A stretch of DNA of 12,630 nt from Nitrosopumilaceae archaeon (GCA_013330055.1 DUJB01000064.1:3092-15721), one strand, 5' to 3'; counted from the first letter of the stretch, positions 4,644 through 12,156 are shown. Translations and numbers: made by a program. The notes: generated by a model from the letters alone, not told the origin.

Positions 4644-4958
4644 ATGAAATTTTGCCCCAAATGTGAGGCACGTCTTAAACAAGACAGTTCTGAAAAAAAT
4701 TCTACTTGTCCAAAATGTGGATATAGTGAAAGGAGTACAAATCAACGAAAACAAATCACCGTAGAAAGCAAATCAACAATTGACGTATTGGATGAAAATG
4801 AAGATAAAGAAACTCTACCAACCATAAAAATTGAGTGTGGAAAATGCGGACATGGTGAAGCTGTATGGTGGATGTTACAAACTAGAAGTGCAGACGAACC
4901 AACAACCCAATTTTATCGTTGTACTAAATGTAGTTACACTTGGCGAAACTACGCATAA
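4644..4958 (+). CDS. tfs: Transcription factor S (TFIIS/Rpb9-like cleavage factor)
   Basis: 104 residues with two zinc ribbons. The N-terminal ribbon uses C4, C7, C22 and C25; the C-terminal ribbon uses C65, C68, C93 and C96. An acidic linker (about 40-58) separates them. The C-terminal ribbon contains Q79-T-R-S-A-D84-E85-P-T-T-Q-F-Y, the hairpin whose Asp-Glu pair reaches into the polymerase active site in TFIIS and TFS. This is therefore a cleavage-competent factor that rescues backtracked polymerase and improves fidelity, not an inhibitory paralogue lacking the acidic pair. The gene follows rpoL with no intervening base and has a GGTG ribosome-binding element. The PCNA gene follows after 35 bp with its own TATA-like box. 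Confidence 0.94.
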   Translation: MKFCPKCEARLKQDSSEKNSTCPKCGYSERSTNQRKQITVESKSTIDVLDENEDKETLPTIKIECGKCGHGEAVWWMLQTRSADEPTTQFYRCTKCSYTWRNYA

Positions 4959-4960
4959 CG

Positions 4961-4968
4961 TTTAACTT
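4961..4968 (+). promoter_or_regulatory. Possible TATA box for the PCNA gene
   Basis: TTTAACTT begins 3 nt after the tfs stop codon and is centred about 29 nt before the TTG start of the PCNA gene. Confidence 0.35.
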
Positions 4969-4970
4969 GA

Positions 4971-4985
4971 ACATGTTAGACATGT
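4971..4985. repeat. ACATGT-TAG-ACATGT tandem palindromes before the PCNA gene
   Basis: Two copies of the self-complementary hexamer ACATGT, 9 bp apart, lie between the likely TATA box and the TTG start. The position covers the expected transcription start area, where a bound protein would repress. It may also be chance. Confidence 0.35.
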
Positions 4986-4993
4986 GATTAAGT

Positions 4994-5740
4994 TTGGTAT
5001 TTTCAGCAAAGACTAATGGTTCGGATGAATGGAAAGCAATAATTTCAGCTATTTCAACTTTAGTTGAAGAGGCAACGTTTGAGTCAACCGGAGAAGGTAT
5101 CACATTCAGAGGAATGGATCCATCCCATGTTGCACTAATAGATATAGCATGGCCCAACTCAGCATTTGAAAAATATGAGTGCGACAGCGAGGTAAAGTTT
5201 GGGGTCAGAATAGATGAGTTTTCTAAATTAATCAAAAGAGCAGATAAAAAGGATACCATAGAGATCAGTATTTCCGAAGACAACCTCTTACTTGTAACAA
5301 TAGGCAAAAATAAAAAATACAAAATGAGACTTATTGAGAGTTCTGCAACTGATACTCCTCTACCAAAAATCTCCTATAATGCAAAAATTGGAGTAACCTC
5401 AACAGAGTTTGATAAAATCCTGGGCGATGTTCAGGTAGTATCAGAATATTTATCCATAAACGCAACTACTACCAACGCTGAATTTTCTGGAAGAGGAGAT
5501 TCTGGTGAGGCAGTAATAACTTTAGAAAAAGGAATGCCAGAAATGCCTGAGATTGACGTTAAAGAACCCAGTATAGCAACTTACAGTTTAGAATATCTTA
5601 ACAGCATTGTAAAAGCTGTGGGAACAGTTGCCGGCACTGTGATTTGTGAATACTCGACTAAAATGCCACTAAGACTAGAATTCAAAGTTGCAAACGTGGG
5701 CAGAATTCATTTCTATTTGGCACCACGAGTAGAAAGTTAA
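4994..5740 (+). CDS. pcn: PCNA DNA sliding clamp
   Basis: 248 residues, normal for archaeal PCNA. Each subunit has two clamp domains and the functional ring is a trimer that tethers polymerase, ligase, FEN1 and other partners to DNA. Visible features are the F38-R-G-M-D-P-S-H-V-A-L-I-D-I core (38-51), the basic inner helix region around K79-K86, the interdomain connecting loop around 114-133 with D-T-P-L-P-K, and the C-terminal R-I-H-F-Y-L-A-P-R-V-E-S (237-248), whose A-P segment contributes to the pocket for PIP-box peptides. The start is TTG: a TGA lies in frame 9 nt upstream and the following V-F-S-A-K-T matches the first clamp strand. It follows rpoL-tfs, so replication and transcription genes are linked here. 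Confidence 0.95.
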   Translation: MVFSAKTNGSDEWKAIISAISTLVEEATFESTGEGITFRGMDPSHVALIDIAWPNSAFEKYECDSEVKFGVRIDEFSKLIKRADKKDTIEISISEDNLLLVTIGKNKKYKMRLIESSATDTPLPKISYNAKIGVTSTEFDKILGDVQVVSEYLSINATTTNAEFSGRGDSGEAVITLEKGMPEMPEIDVKEPSIATYSLEYLNSIVKAVGTVAGTVICEYSTKMPLRLEFKVANVGRIHFYLAPRVES

Positions 5741-5743
5741 AGC

Positions 5744-5750
5744 ATTTAAG
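5744..5750 (+). promoter_or_regulatory. Possible TATA box for aspartate kinase
   Basis: ATTTAAG lies just after the PCNA gene's stop codon and is centred 28 nt before the TTG start at 5775. A second candidate, CAATTAAAAG, is closer. Confidence 0.3.
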
Positions 5751-5774
5751 GACAATTAAAAGAGATATACTGAA

Positions 5775-7178
5775 TTGAAACTCGTACTGAAGTTTGGTGG
5801 TACATCAATATCTTCTACTGCAAACATTAGATATGTAGCTAAACTTTTACAATCGCTATCCAAAGAACATAAGATAATTTCTGTCTTCTCTGCAATAACT
5901 GGCGTTACCGATGATCTGATACGTATTACCTCTCTAATACAAAAAGGAAATAAAGACGTTGCAAATAACTTGATAAAAAAAATAATCAAAAACCACATGC
6001 AGATAGCAAATCAATGTGTAAAAAATCCAAAAATACGAAAAGAACTAGTAAAAAAGATGAAAGCCGATTTATCAGAACTTGAAGAATTATTACACGGCAT
6101 GCTCTTGCTTGGGGAAGTAACTCCTCGTTCCTCTGATTATCTGATATCATTTGGCGAGCGGCTAGCTATCAACTTGATTGCTTTTACCTTAAACGATTTA
6201 GGTTCAAAGGCAATAGCACTTACAGGCAAAGACATAGGCATAGTAACAGATTCGAATTTTGGTGAAGCAAAACCGTTAATGGATACAACAAGACTTCGTG
6301 TATCATATACAGTTGAATCACTTTTAGAAAAAAAGATGCTTCCTGTCATTGGCGGTTTTGCAGGTGCTGATCAATATGGAAACATAACCACGTTTGGTAG
6401 AGGTGGATCTGATTACACCGCAACAATTGTAGCTTCCAGCATAAAAGCAGATGAAGTCTGGTTGATGAGTGACGTAGATGGGTTGATGACTACGGATCCA
6501 AAAATTGTAAAAAATGCCAAGGTGCTCAAAGAAGTATCTTACACAGAAGCAATGGAAATGGCACTCTTTGGTGCAAAATACATACATCCACGTGCACTTG
6601 AACCGCTAGTTACAAAAAAAATTCCATTAAGGATTAGAAGTACTTTCAACATTAAAAATACTGGTACCCATGTTACTGCATCACCAAAAGCGGATACACA
6701 AAAAACTGTGAAGTGTGTTAGCACAATACGACATACAGGATTAATCGATGTTAGAGGTGGAAGTATGGTTGGTGCACCTGGAACAGCAGCTACTATATTT
6801 TCTACACTAGCAAAGGCTGGAGTTAATGTTATGATGATTTCACAAAGTCCTTCAGAGTCAAGTATTTCTATTATTGTTAAAAAGAACGATCTTGATAAAG
6901 CAGTAAATACACTTGAGATGAATCTACTTGGTAAGATAATAAAAAAAGTTGATGTTACTGTAGATGTAGCAATAATAGCATTGATTGGTTCTGGAATGCG
7001 AGGAATTATTGGGGTAGCATCAAAAGTGTTTGCAGCAGTAGCAAAAAAAGGTGTTAATGTTGTTATGATTGCACAAGGTTCATCAGAACTGAATCTTGCA
7101 TTTGTAGTTAAAGATGCTGATTGTAATACCGCAGTACAGGCATTACATGATGAATTCGAGCTTGCAAAAATAAATTAA
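5775..7178 (+). CDS. lysC: Aspartate kinase with two C-terminal ACT domains
   Basis: 467 residues. It phosphorylates aspartate, the first step toward lysine (or diaminopimelate), threonine, methionine and isoleucine. The kinase domain has K6-F-G-G-T-S11, S125-F-G-E-R-L, the G193-G-F-A-G-A-D-x-x-G-N-I-T-T segment, G208-R-G-G-S-D-Y-T, and the V234-D-G-L-M-T-T-D-P lid. Two ACT domains follow at about 315-390 and 395-462, including G328-G-S-M-V-G-A-P-G and G405-S-G-M-R-G-I-I-G, with N-V-x-M-I-[SA]-Q in each. In the family these domains bind lysine or threonine for feedback control; which effector applies here cannot be read. The start is TTG: an in-frame TAA lies 15 nt before it and the next in-frame Met is residue 75, past the catalytic core. 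The gene stands alone, without other pathway genes next to it. Confidence 0.95.
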   Translation: MKLVLKFGGTSISSTANIRYVAKLLQSLSKEHKIISVFSAITGVTDDLIRITSLIQKGNKDVANNLIKKIIKNHMQIANQCVKNPKIRKELVKKMKADLSELEELLHGMLLLGEVTPRSSDYLISFGERLAINLIAFTLNDLGSKAIALTGKDIGIVTDSNFGEAKPLMDTTRLRVSYTVESLLEKKMLPVIGGFAGADQYGNITTFGRGGSDYTATIVASSIKADEVWLMSDVDGLMTTDPKIVKNAKVLKEVSYTEAMEMALFGAKYIHPRALEPLVTKKIPLRIRSTFNIKNTGTHVTASPKADTQKTVKCVSTIRHTGLIDVRGGSMVGAPGTAATIFSTLAKAGVNVMMISQSPSESSISIIVKKNDLDKAVNTLEMNLLGKIIKKVDVTVDVAIIALIGSGMRGIIGVASKVFAAVAKKGVNVVMIAQGSSELNLAFVVKDADCNTAVQALHDEFELAKIN

Positions 7179-7207
7179 ATATGACAAACGCCAATATAGA
7201 AAAAAGC

Positions 7208-7216
7208 ATTTATGTA
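7208..7216 (+). promoter_or_regulatory. Probable TATA box for the secreted-protein gene
   Basis: ATTTATGTA is centred 24 nt before the ATG at 7236. There is no ribosome-binding sequence before the ATG. Confidence 0.4.
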
Positions 7217-7235
7217 AACTAATGATTTTGACTGT

Positions 7236-8696
7236 ATGAACAAATACCTGACTATAATAATAATTGCTATATTCATAGCTACGATTTTTTCAGTACCTTT
7301 ACTAACAGATCAATTTGTTAATGCAAAGACTCTAAAAAAAATTCAATTTACACAAACACTAACTTCAATGCAAGATCCAGGCCAAGGACATGAAAGTCAT
7401 CAACTTGCAATAATTTTATCTCCTAACAAAGGAGCCATTTATGATGGTTCTATAACGTATACTGCAAGTGAGCCAGTACAAATTGTTGTTTTACATGAAA
7501 TTGACAAAGAGGACGCAAAAGGACAACCAACATGGACAGTAGATGGTGATACTGTTTTTGGACTTACACTTGTAGATCCTGGTACCAACGCGGGTTCGTA
7601 TGAATTTACAGGTGCTGCATTAGCTTTACATACAAAAAATACAAACAAATTCACAACTACAGTAAGTGTAGATGGATGGATACGAGGGCAAACACCTGAA
7701 TTAATGGAAAAGAAAGAAGAAACTATTTTTGAACCCTCTTTGAAATTATCACGATCAAGTGTTCCAGCAGAAATTCCATTACACAAAGCATTCTTTGATG
7801 GAAAATCTGTTTACTATATAATTACAGATACAAATGATAAAACACATGCCAAGGCAATCTCCGAAAAACAGAAATGGAAAGTTGAAATCGCTCCTCTTCT
7901 AAGTAAGACTCCAAAAGAATCCTTGAGTGATGTTTACATGTTTCTTAATGGAATCGAAGGAAATGGAACGCGTGGATTCCAAAATGAGATCTTCTCTAGT
8001 ACGCCAGCACAAACAGAACAGTATAGCGCAATACGTTCAGTAACACACGTTACTTGGAAAGACGATCAGGAACCTGAAGTTCTAGACTCTGTTCAAAAAA
8101 TTCTTGACGCACAAAAAGCAGATAAAATAGAACTTGAAAAAACTAATGCAATAATTAACATGCCACAGATTGTATGGCCTAACGGTCAAATGTCTGTTAG
8201 GACAGACAAGACTCTTACTGATGACACACCATATGTTGGTGGACAAATTCTTGAGACAAACCTTGAAAATATGACTGTAACCTTTGTGGCACATAGAGGA
8301 TGGGGACCTGATGGTAGAACAATCTACTATATTGTAACAGATGCAACACCTTCTGGACCTGCTAGTATGATGGGAGTGACAAATGCACCAACACTTGCAA
8401 AAACAGTGACTAGTCCAGCAGCAGTAGATCTATACCAATTTACAAATGGAATCAAAGGTTCAGGACCTCTGGGTTTCCAACCAGGAATCGCATCCGCAGC
8501 ATTGGGTGATGATTCATACAGCCCACTATGGAGAATATCTCTAGTAACATGGAATGAATCTGTCAAAGCATCAGTTCTTGAAACAATAAAAGACATCAAC
8601 GCAAAGAAATCAACTGGAGATGTAACAGCAGAACTAGCAAGACCAATGGACAGTGATCATATTGTAAACTGTCCCTTTATAGATCCATTCCAATAG
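7236..8696 (+). CDS. Secreted protein with a tandem-duplicated domain, function unknown
   Basis: 486 residues. A Sec signal peptide covers about 1-30 (hydrophobic 5-22, likely cleavage after V28-N-A30); there is no other membrane segment, so export to the cell exterior is expected. An N-terminal beta-rich domain (about 35-155) is followed by two copies of the same domain, about 181-315 and 350-485. Shared landmarks are H183/H353, V192-Y-Y-I-I-T-D / I363-Y-Y-I-V-T-D, F236-L-N-G-I-E-G-N-G-x-x-G-F-Q / F402-T-N-G-I-K-G-S-G-x-x-G-F-Q, and V272-T-W-K / V437-T-W-N. Copy 2 ends D474-H-I-V-N-C479-P, where copy 1 has N304-A-I-I-N-M309-P. Cys479 is the only cysteine of the protein. A metal or redox site in copy 2 is possible but unproven. 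I do not know a biochemical function. Neighbours (lysC, cobJ) do not explain it, and it has its own promoter. Confidence 0.85.
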   Translation: MNKYLTIIIIAIFIATIFSVPLLTDQFVNAKTLKKIQFTQTLTSMQDPGQGHESHQLAIILSPNKGAIYDGSITYTASEPVQIVVLHEIDKEDAKGQPTWTVDGDTVFGLTLVDPGTNAGSYEFTGAALALHTKNTNKFTTTVSVDGWIRGQTPELMEKKEETIFEPSLKLSRSSVPAEIPLHKAFFDGKSVYYIITDTNDKTHAKAISEKQKWKVEIAPLLSKTPKESLSDVYMFLNGIEGNGTRGFQNEIFSSTPAQTEQYSAIRSVTHVTWKDDQEPEVLDSVQKILDAQKADKIELEKTNAIINMPQIVWPNGQMSVRTDKTLTDDTPYVGGQILETNLENMTVTFVAHRGWGPDGRTIYYIVTDATPSGPASMMGVTNAPTLAKTVTSPAAVDLYQFTNGIKGSGPLGFQPGIASAALGDDSYSPLWRISLVTWNESVKASVLETIKDINAKKSTGDVTAELARPMDSDHIVNCPFIDPFQ

Positions 8697-8722
8697 AATG
8701 AATCTTTGAAAACGGATAAATT

Positions 8723-8731
8723 GTATTAAAG
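8723..8731 (+). promoter_or_regulatory. Probable TATA box for cobJ and the oxidoreductase gene
   Basis: GTATTAAAG is centred 21 nt before the TTG start at 8748 and would drive the two-gene transcript that follows. Confidence 0.4.
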
Positions 8732-8747
8732 GACGATTTATGATATA

Positions 8748-9533
8748 TTGGTTGGAAAATTATACATCGTAGGTGTTGGTCCTGGTCATCATGATCATAT
8801 GACATTTCGTGCAAAACAAGTAATTGAAGAAAGTGACACAATTGTAGGATACGAAACCTATGTAGATTTGGTGGCTGATCTTATCGAAGGTAAAGATGTC
8901 TACAGATATGCAATGACTCAAGAAGTAGAAAGAGCACGTCAATGCATTGAGCTTGCTGAATCTGGAAGAACAGTTTCTCTTGTTTCAAGTGGAGACCCTG
9001 GAATTTATGGAATGGCAGGACTGATCTATGAGATTCTTGCAGAATCTGGATGGGATAGAAATAATGGATTGTATGTTGAATTAATTCCCGGAGTATCTTC
9101 GCTTAATTCATGTGCTGCCTTAGTTGGTTCCCCACTAATGACAGATTTCGCTGTAGTAAGTATGAGTGATTTACTTGTCCCTTGGGAAATAATAGTAAAA
9201 AGAGTAGAAGCCGCAGCACAAGGAGATTTTGTCATAGTGATATACAACCCTTCAAGCAAAAAGAGAATTCACCAACTGCAAGATGCTAGAAAAATTTTGT
9301 TAAAACACAGATCTCCTACTACACCAGTAGCTATAGTAAAAGGAGCATACAGAGAATCTCAAACAATAGTTCTAACTGATCTAGAAAATTTAGAAAATCA
9401 TTCTGACAAACTTGGTATGATAAGTACAGTGATTATTGGAAATTCATCTACATACATGTACAAAAATATGATGATTAATCCACGTGGTTATGCATCAAAA
9501 TACAATATTGTAGAACCTCAAGCAAAAAATTAA
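8748..9533 (+). CDS. cobJ: Precorrin-3B / cobalt-precorrin-3 C17-methyltransferase
   Basis: 261 residues of the tetrapyrrole (corrin/porphyrin) methylase fold. The landmarks are L5-Y-I-V-G-V-G-P-G13 for S-adenosylmethionine binding, G34-Y-E-T-Y, S80-S-G-D-P-G-I-Y-G-M, E111-L-I-P-G-V-S-S, the M139-S-D-L-L-V-P-W segment typical of CobJ/CbiH, Y166-N-P-S-S, and V228-I-I-G-N-S-S-T. The S-D-L-L-x-P-W and Y-N-P-x-S elements separate CobJ/CbiH from other members such as CobI or CobM. The enzyme methylates C17 with ring contraction in cobalamin synthesis; whether the anaerobic (CbiH) or aerobic (CobJ) substrate applies cannot be told from the sequence. The start is TTG, needed to keep the first strand. 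It is followed 1 bp later by a luciferase-like oxidoreductase, with no other cobalamin gene in the window. Confidence 0.93.
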   Translation: MVGKLYIVGVGPGHHDHMTFRAKQVIEESDTIVGYETYVDLVADLIEGKDVYRYAMTQEVERARQCIELAESGRTVSLVSSGDPGIYGMAGLIYEILAESGWDRNNGLYVELIPGVSSLNSCAALVGSPLMTDFAVVSMSDLLVPWEIIVKRVEAAAQGDFVIVIYNPSSKKRIHQLQDARKILLKHRSPTTPVAIVKGAYRESQTIVLTDLENLENHSDKLGMISTVIIGNSSTYMYKNMMINPRGYASKYNIVEPQAKN

Positions 9534-9534
9534 A

Positions 9535-10512
9535 ATGAAATCAATCCAAGTGGGTCTTACATTACCGCAAGGGTGGCTTGATGAATTTCCTGATAATAAC
9601 GCATACGATCAATTTCTATTTTCTAAATCAGTTGCACTAAGGGCAGAGCAACTTGGTTATGATGCTGGCTACGTATACGATCATTTCATCCCGTATTATG
9701 GTGATAAGCGCACACTTCCTTTTTTTGAAGCATATACACTTCTTTCAGCGATCACATCAATTACAACAAAACTAAGAGTTGGTCAAGTTGTTACTTGTAA
9801 TTCATACCGTTCACCATCACTCTTGGCAAAAATGTCTTCTACATTAGATGCGATAAGTAATGGAAGACTAGAATTTGGTATTGGTGCGGGTTGGTTTGAA
9901 CATGAATACAATTCATATGGTTATCAATTTGATAGTGCATCAACAAGAATTGAACAACTTGATGAATCATTAATCATTATAAAAAAAATGTGGCAGAAAG
10001 AAAAGGCAAGTTTCAAAGGAAAACATTATTCTATTAAAAATGCTATATGTAGTCCAAAGCCCATCCAAGAACCACATCCTCCAATAATGGTTGGAGGTGC
10101 TGGTCAAAAACTAATCGCGGTCGCCGCAAAACACGCAACTCGATATAATCACCCATTTGGTACTCCAGAAATTCTACTATCAAAAATTGAAATGCTAAAA
10201 ACCCAATGTAAAAAAACCAAGCGAAATTTTGATGAGATCGAAAACTCTGTCCTATTACGAGTTCTTGTTGGAAAAGATAAAGATGATTTAAAACAAATTG
10301 TTGCTCAATTAAAAAAGAAAAATGAATCCATTTCAGAATTTATTATGCGTTCAAAGGATAGCATTGCACTTGGTACTCCTAATGAAGTGATAGAACACTT
10401 ACAAAAATATGTAAACATTGGTATCAGTTATTTTATTGTGAATTTTATAGGACTCTCAAATTCACTTGAAATGCTTTCACTATTCTCAAAAAAAGTTAGA
10501 CCAAGACTTTAA
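9535..10512 (+). CDS. Luciferase-like (LLM) F420-type oxidoreductase
   Basis: 325 residues, full length for the bacterial-luciferase-like (LLM) TIM-barrel superfamily. Features are the first strand I4-Q-V-G-L-T-L-P (4-11), A37-E-Q-L-G-Y-D-A-G-Y-V-Y-D-H (37-50), T79-L-R-V-G-Q-V-V-T-C with R-S-P-S-L-L-A-K-M (80-100), R111-L-E-F-G-I-G-A-G-W (111-120) that contacts the cofactor phosphate, P181-H-P-P-I-M-V-G-G-A-G (180-190), and a C-terminal L-G-T-P-x-E-V-I-E-H-L. In archaea this branch usually uses coenzyme F420, which ammonia-oxidising archaea are known to make; FMN cannot be excluded. The substrate is unknown. The ATG lies 1 bp after the cobJ stop, so the two are translationally linked, hinting at a role near corrin metabolism. 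Its stop overlaps the convergent tyrS stop by 4 bp. Confidence 0.9.
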   Translation: MKSIQVGLTLPQGWLDEFPDNNAYDQFLFSKSVALRAEQLGYDAGYVYDHFIPYYGDKRTLPFFEAYTLLSAITSITTKLRVGQVVTCNSYRSPSLLAKMSSTLDAISNGRLEFGIGAGWFEHEYNSYGYQFDSASTRIEQLDESLIIIKKMWQKEKASFKGKHYSIKNAICSPKPIQEPHPPIMVGGAGQKLIAVAAKHATRYNHPFGTPEILLSKIEMLKTQCKKTKRNFDEIENSVLLRVLVGKDKDDLKQIVAQLKKKNESISEFIMRSKDSIALGTPNEVIEHLQKYVNIGISYFIVNFIGLSNSLEMLSLFSKKVRPRL

Positions 10513-11558
10513 ACACTTTTTTTAATAGTTTCTAGAAGTTCCTCTTTTAGATTTATTCTCTCTCTTAATGGCGAAATTATATTGATTAGGTATCTTTCTA
10601 CCATGCTCTTGAGGTCAGTTGGATGAAGCTTTTTTTGTGAAAAATCTAATTCCAACTGTGCATAACTTGTGTATGTTATATTCCCACCAAACTTTGTAGG
10701 TCTTTCAATTAAAATCTCCTTAAACTCATGAAGAATTATGTGTCTTGAAATTGCTAGTAGGGGATTATTTTCTACTATTCCTTCTGGGCACCATGACTTC
10801 TTTATTTTTGATCGTATTTCATCATCAGAATCATGGATAAATATCCCAGAAGATGGCTTTGACTTGCTCATCTTACTTGATATCTTGCCATCTTCTCCAG
10901 AAGCAGGTTCTGGTTCTGCAAGACCGGGAAGAAGACGGTGATGTATAGCTACAGGCACTTTCCATTTCATTTTTGGGAAAATCTCTCTTACTAACATGTG
11001 GATCTTTCTTTGGTCCATTCCAGAATGAACAATGTCCAGATCCATAGCATGAATATCTACTGCTTGCATAGGAGCATAAAGCATCTGAGCCAAGTCAAGT
11101 TTGTCTTTCTCTGTTCTACCCATGATTGTTAGTGTTCTCATAGCACGAGAAAGTGACATGTGCTTTGCAAATTGAATTAATTCAGTCCAATATTCTTTTC
11201 TTGAATCATAGAGCTTGGAACCTTGAAGTATCTCTATACCTGGACATAAAAGACGAAAGGCATCCGCATAATACTCTGAAACTTTTTTTATTGTTTCTAG
11301 ATTGCCACCAAGCTTATCGTTGATAAATGTATGCCAATCTGCCAAAAAAACAGAACATTTTACACCAGCTTTGATAAAATCATTTATCTTAAAACCAGTC
11401 AATATGAGACTGCCAAGATGCAAAAAACCAGAAATTTCTAAACCTATGTAATGTTTTGGATGCGAATTAGTGTTGAAAAGATTTACCAGTTCCTCGCTTG
11501 TTACAACTTCTTCAGTAGGATCTCTTGTTATAAACGCAATTTTTTCTGTAACATCCAA
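10509..11558 (-). CDS. tyrS: Tyrosyl-tRNA synthetase, archaeal type
   Basis: 349 residues of class I synthetase. It charges tRNA-Tyr with tyrosine in the cytoplasm. Signatures are Y37-I-G-L-E41-I-S-G-F-L-H47-L-G-S50 (the HIGH region plus tyrosine-binding residues), L71-F-L-A-D-W-H-T (70-77), Y161-A-P-M-Q165-A-V-D168-I-H, the tail of the active site H178-S-G-M-D-Q183-R-K-I-H-M-L, and K229-M-S-K-S233. The D-Q-R-K-I-H-M-L form and the absence of a bacterial S4 tail identify the archaeal/eukaryotic type. The start is TTG at 11558, since a TGA lies in frame three codons upstream. A nearby ATG is out of frame. A TATA-like box lies 30 nt upstream. The neighbouring minus-strand membrane-protein gene ends 34 bp before the start, so read-through is possible. 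Confidence 0.95.
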   Translation of the reverse strand: MDVTEKIAFITRDPTEEVVTSEELVNLFNTNSHPKHYIGLEISGFLHLGSLILTGFKINDFIKAGVKCSVFLADWHTFINDKLGGNLETIKKVSEYYADAFRLLCPGIEILQGSKLYDSRKEYWTELIQFAKHMSLSRAMRTLTIMGRTEKDKLDLAQMLYAPMQAVDIHAMDLDIVHSGMDQRKIHMLVREIFPKMKWKVPVAIHHRLLPGLAEPEPASGEDGKISSKMSKSKPSSGIFIHDSDDEIRSKIKKSWCPEGIVENNPLLAISRHIILHEFKEILIERPTKFGGNITYTSYAQLELDFSQKKLHPTDLKSMVERYLINIISPLRERINLKEELLETIKKSV

Positions 11559-11583
11559 TTCGAATCAGATTTTCTTTTGTAAA

Positions 11584-11591
11584 CCTATAAA
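11584..11591 (-). promoter_or_regulatory. Probable TATA box for tyrS
   Basis: On the minus strand this is TTTATAGG, centred 30 nt before the TTG start. It lies just after the stop codon of the upstream membrane-protein gene. Confidence 0.45.
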
Positions 11592-11592
11592 G

Positions 11593-12156
11593 TTACGCAT
11601 TAAGTTCGTGTTCTTGTTTTCTAGGTCTTGTACTAAGATAGAGAGCATGAGAACTTATGATAAGTGCAGCAAGAAACATCTTTGTTGCAAATATTAAATT
11701 CCATGGTCTTGCTGGATCAGGATATGCAATTTTTAAAGAATCAATATCTGGAACTTTTCCATCTATTATCCCTGCAGTTATTTGTGCATTAAGAATTAGA
11801 AAATTATACATAACTTCATAAAGACAAATAGCCGAAAATCCCGCAAGCATTAGCTGCAACAGTGACATTCTCCATGAGGGTATTCGTACAGTTTTTTTCC
11901 ATCCAATCCTTGTTACACAGTACCACCCTATTATGGAAGAAAACCATAACCAGGTTGTTAACTTGGCAAAATGCTTGTAAGGGAATTCAGTTTTTACTAA
12001 GACTTCGCCCATGACATAAGTTCCTTTTTCTGACCATTCTTGATACATTGCATAAATACCAAATGCAGTAATTGAAGACATAATTATCGCACAGGCATAG
12101 AAAACATAAAGAAATATTCTGTATCCAGAATCATGCTCGTGTAAGAGTACTTTCAT
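11593..12156 (-). CDS. Four-helix integral membrane protein, unknown function
   Basis: 187 residues with four probable membrane helices at about 13-37, 66-84, 97-123 and 153-175. A short N-terminus carries H6-E-H8-D. The loop between helices 1 and 2 (about 40-62) contains V-M-G-E-V-L-V-K-T-E-F-P-Y-K-H. A second extramembrane loop is near 124-151 (I-I-D-G-K-V-P-D-I-D, Y-P-D-P-A-R-P-W-N). The tail is basic and acidic (R-P-R-K-Q-E-H-E). No known transporter or enzyme motif is seen. It resembles the small conserved membrane proteins that are restricted to ammonia-oxidising archaea, some of which have been proposed as extra ammonia monooxygenase subunits; I cannot show that here. The ATG lies 27 nt after a TATA-like box, and the gene is divergent from the DegT-type aminotransferase with 91 bp between starts. 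Confidence 0.85.
   Translation of the reverse strand: MKVLLHEHDSGYRIFLYVFYACAIIMSSITAFGIYAMYQEWSEKGTYVMGEVLVKTEFPYKHFAKLTTWLWFSSIIGWYCVTRIGWKKTVRIPSWRMSLLQLMLAGFSAICLYEVMYNFLILNAQITAGIIDGKVPDIDSLKIAYPDPARPWNLIFATKMFLAALIISSHALYLSTRPRKQEHELNA

Noticed and set aside
4924..5322. 132-residue minus-strand frame overlapping tfs and the PCNA gene
   Set aside because: It is antisense to two clearly conserved genes and its sequence is the reverse image of their codons.
7439..7786. 115-residue open frame on the minus strand inside the secreted-protein gene
   Set aside because: It lies wholly antisense to a well-supported gene with signal peptide and repeated domain, has no promoter and no recognisable motif; it is a shadow frame.
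11555..11580. TTCGAATC on the plus strand near the tyrS start, resembling a tRNA T-loop
   Set aside because: No acceptor, D- or anticodon stem can be formed around it and the flanks are explained by the tyrS promoter and start.
11470..11697. 75-residue plus-strand frame across the tyrS start and membrane-protein end
   Set aside because: It crosses two conserved minus-strand genes and has no supporting signal.
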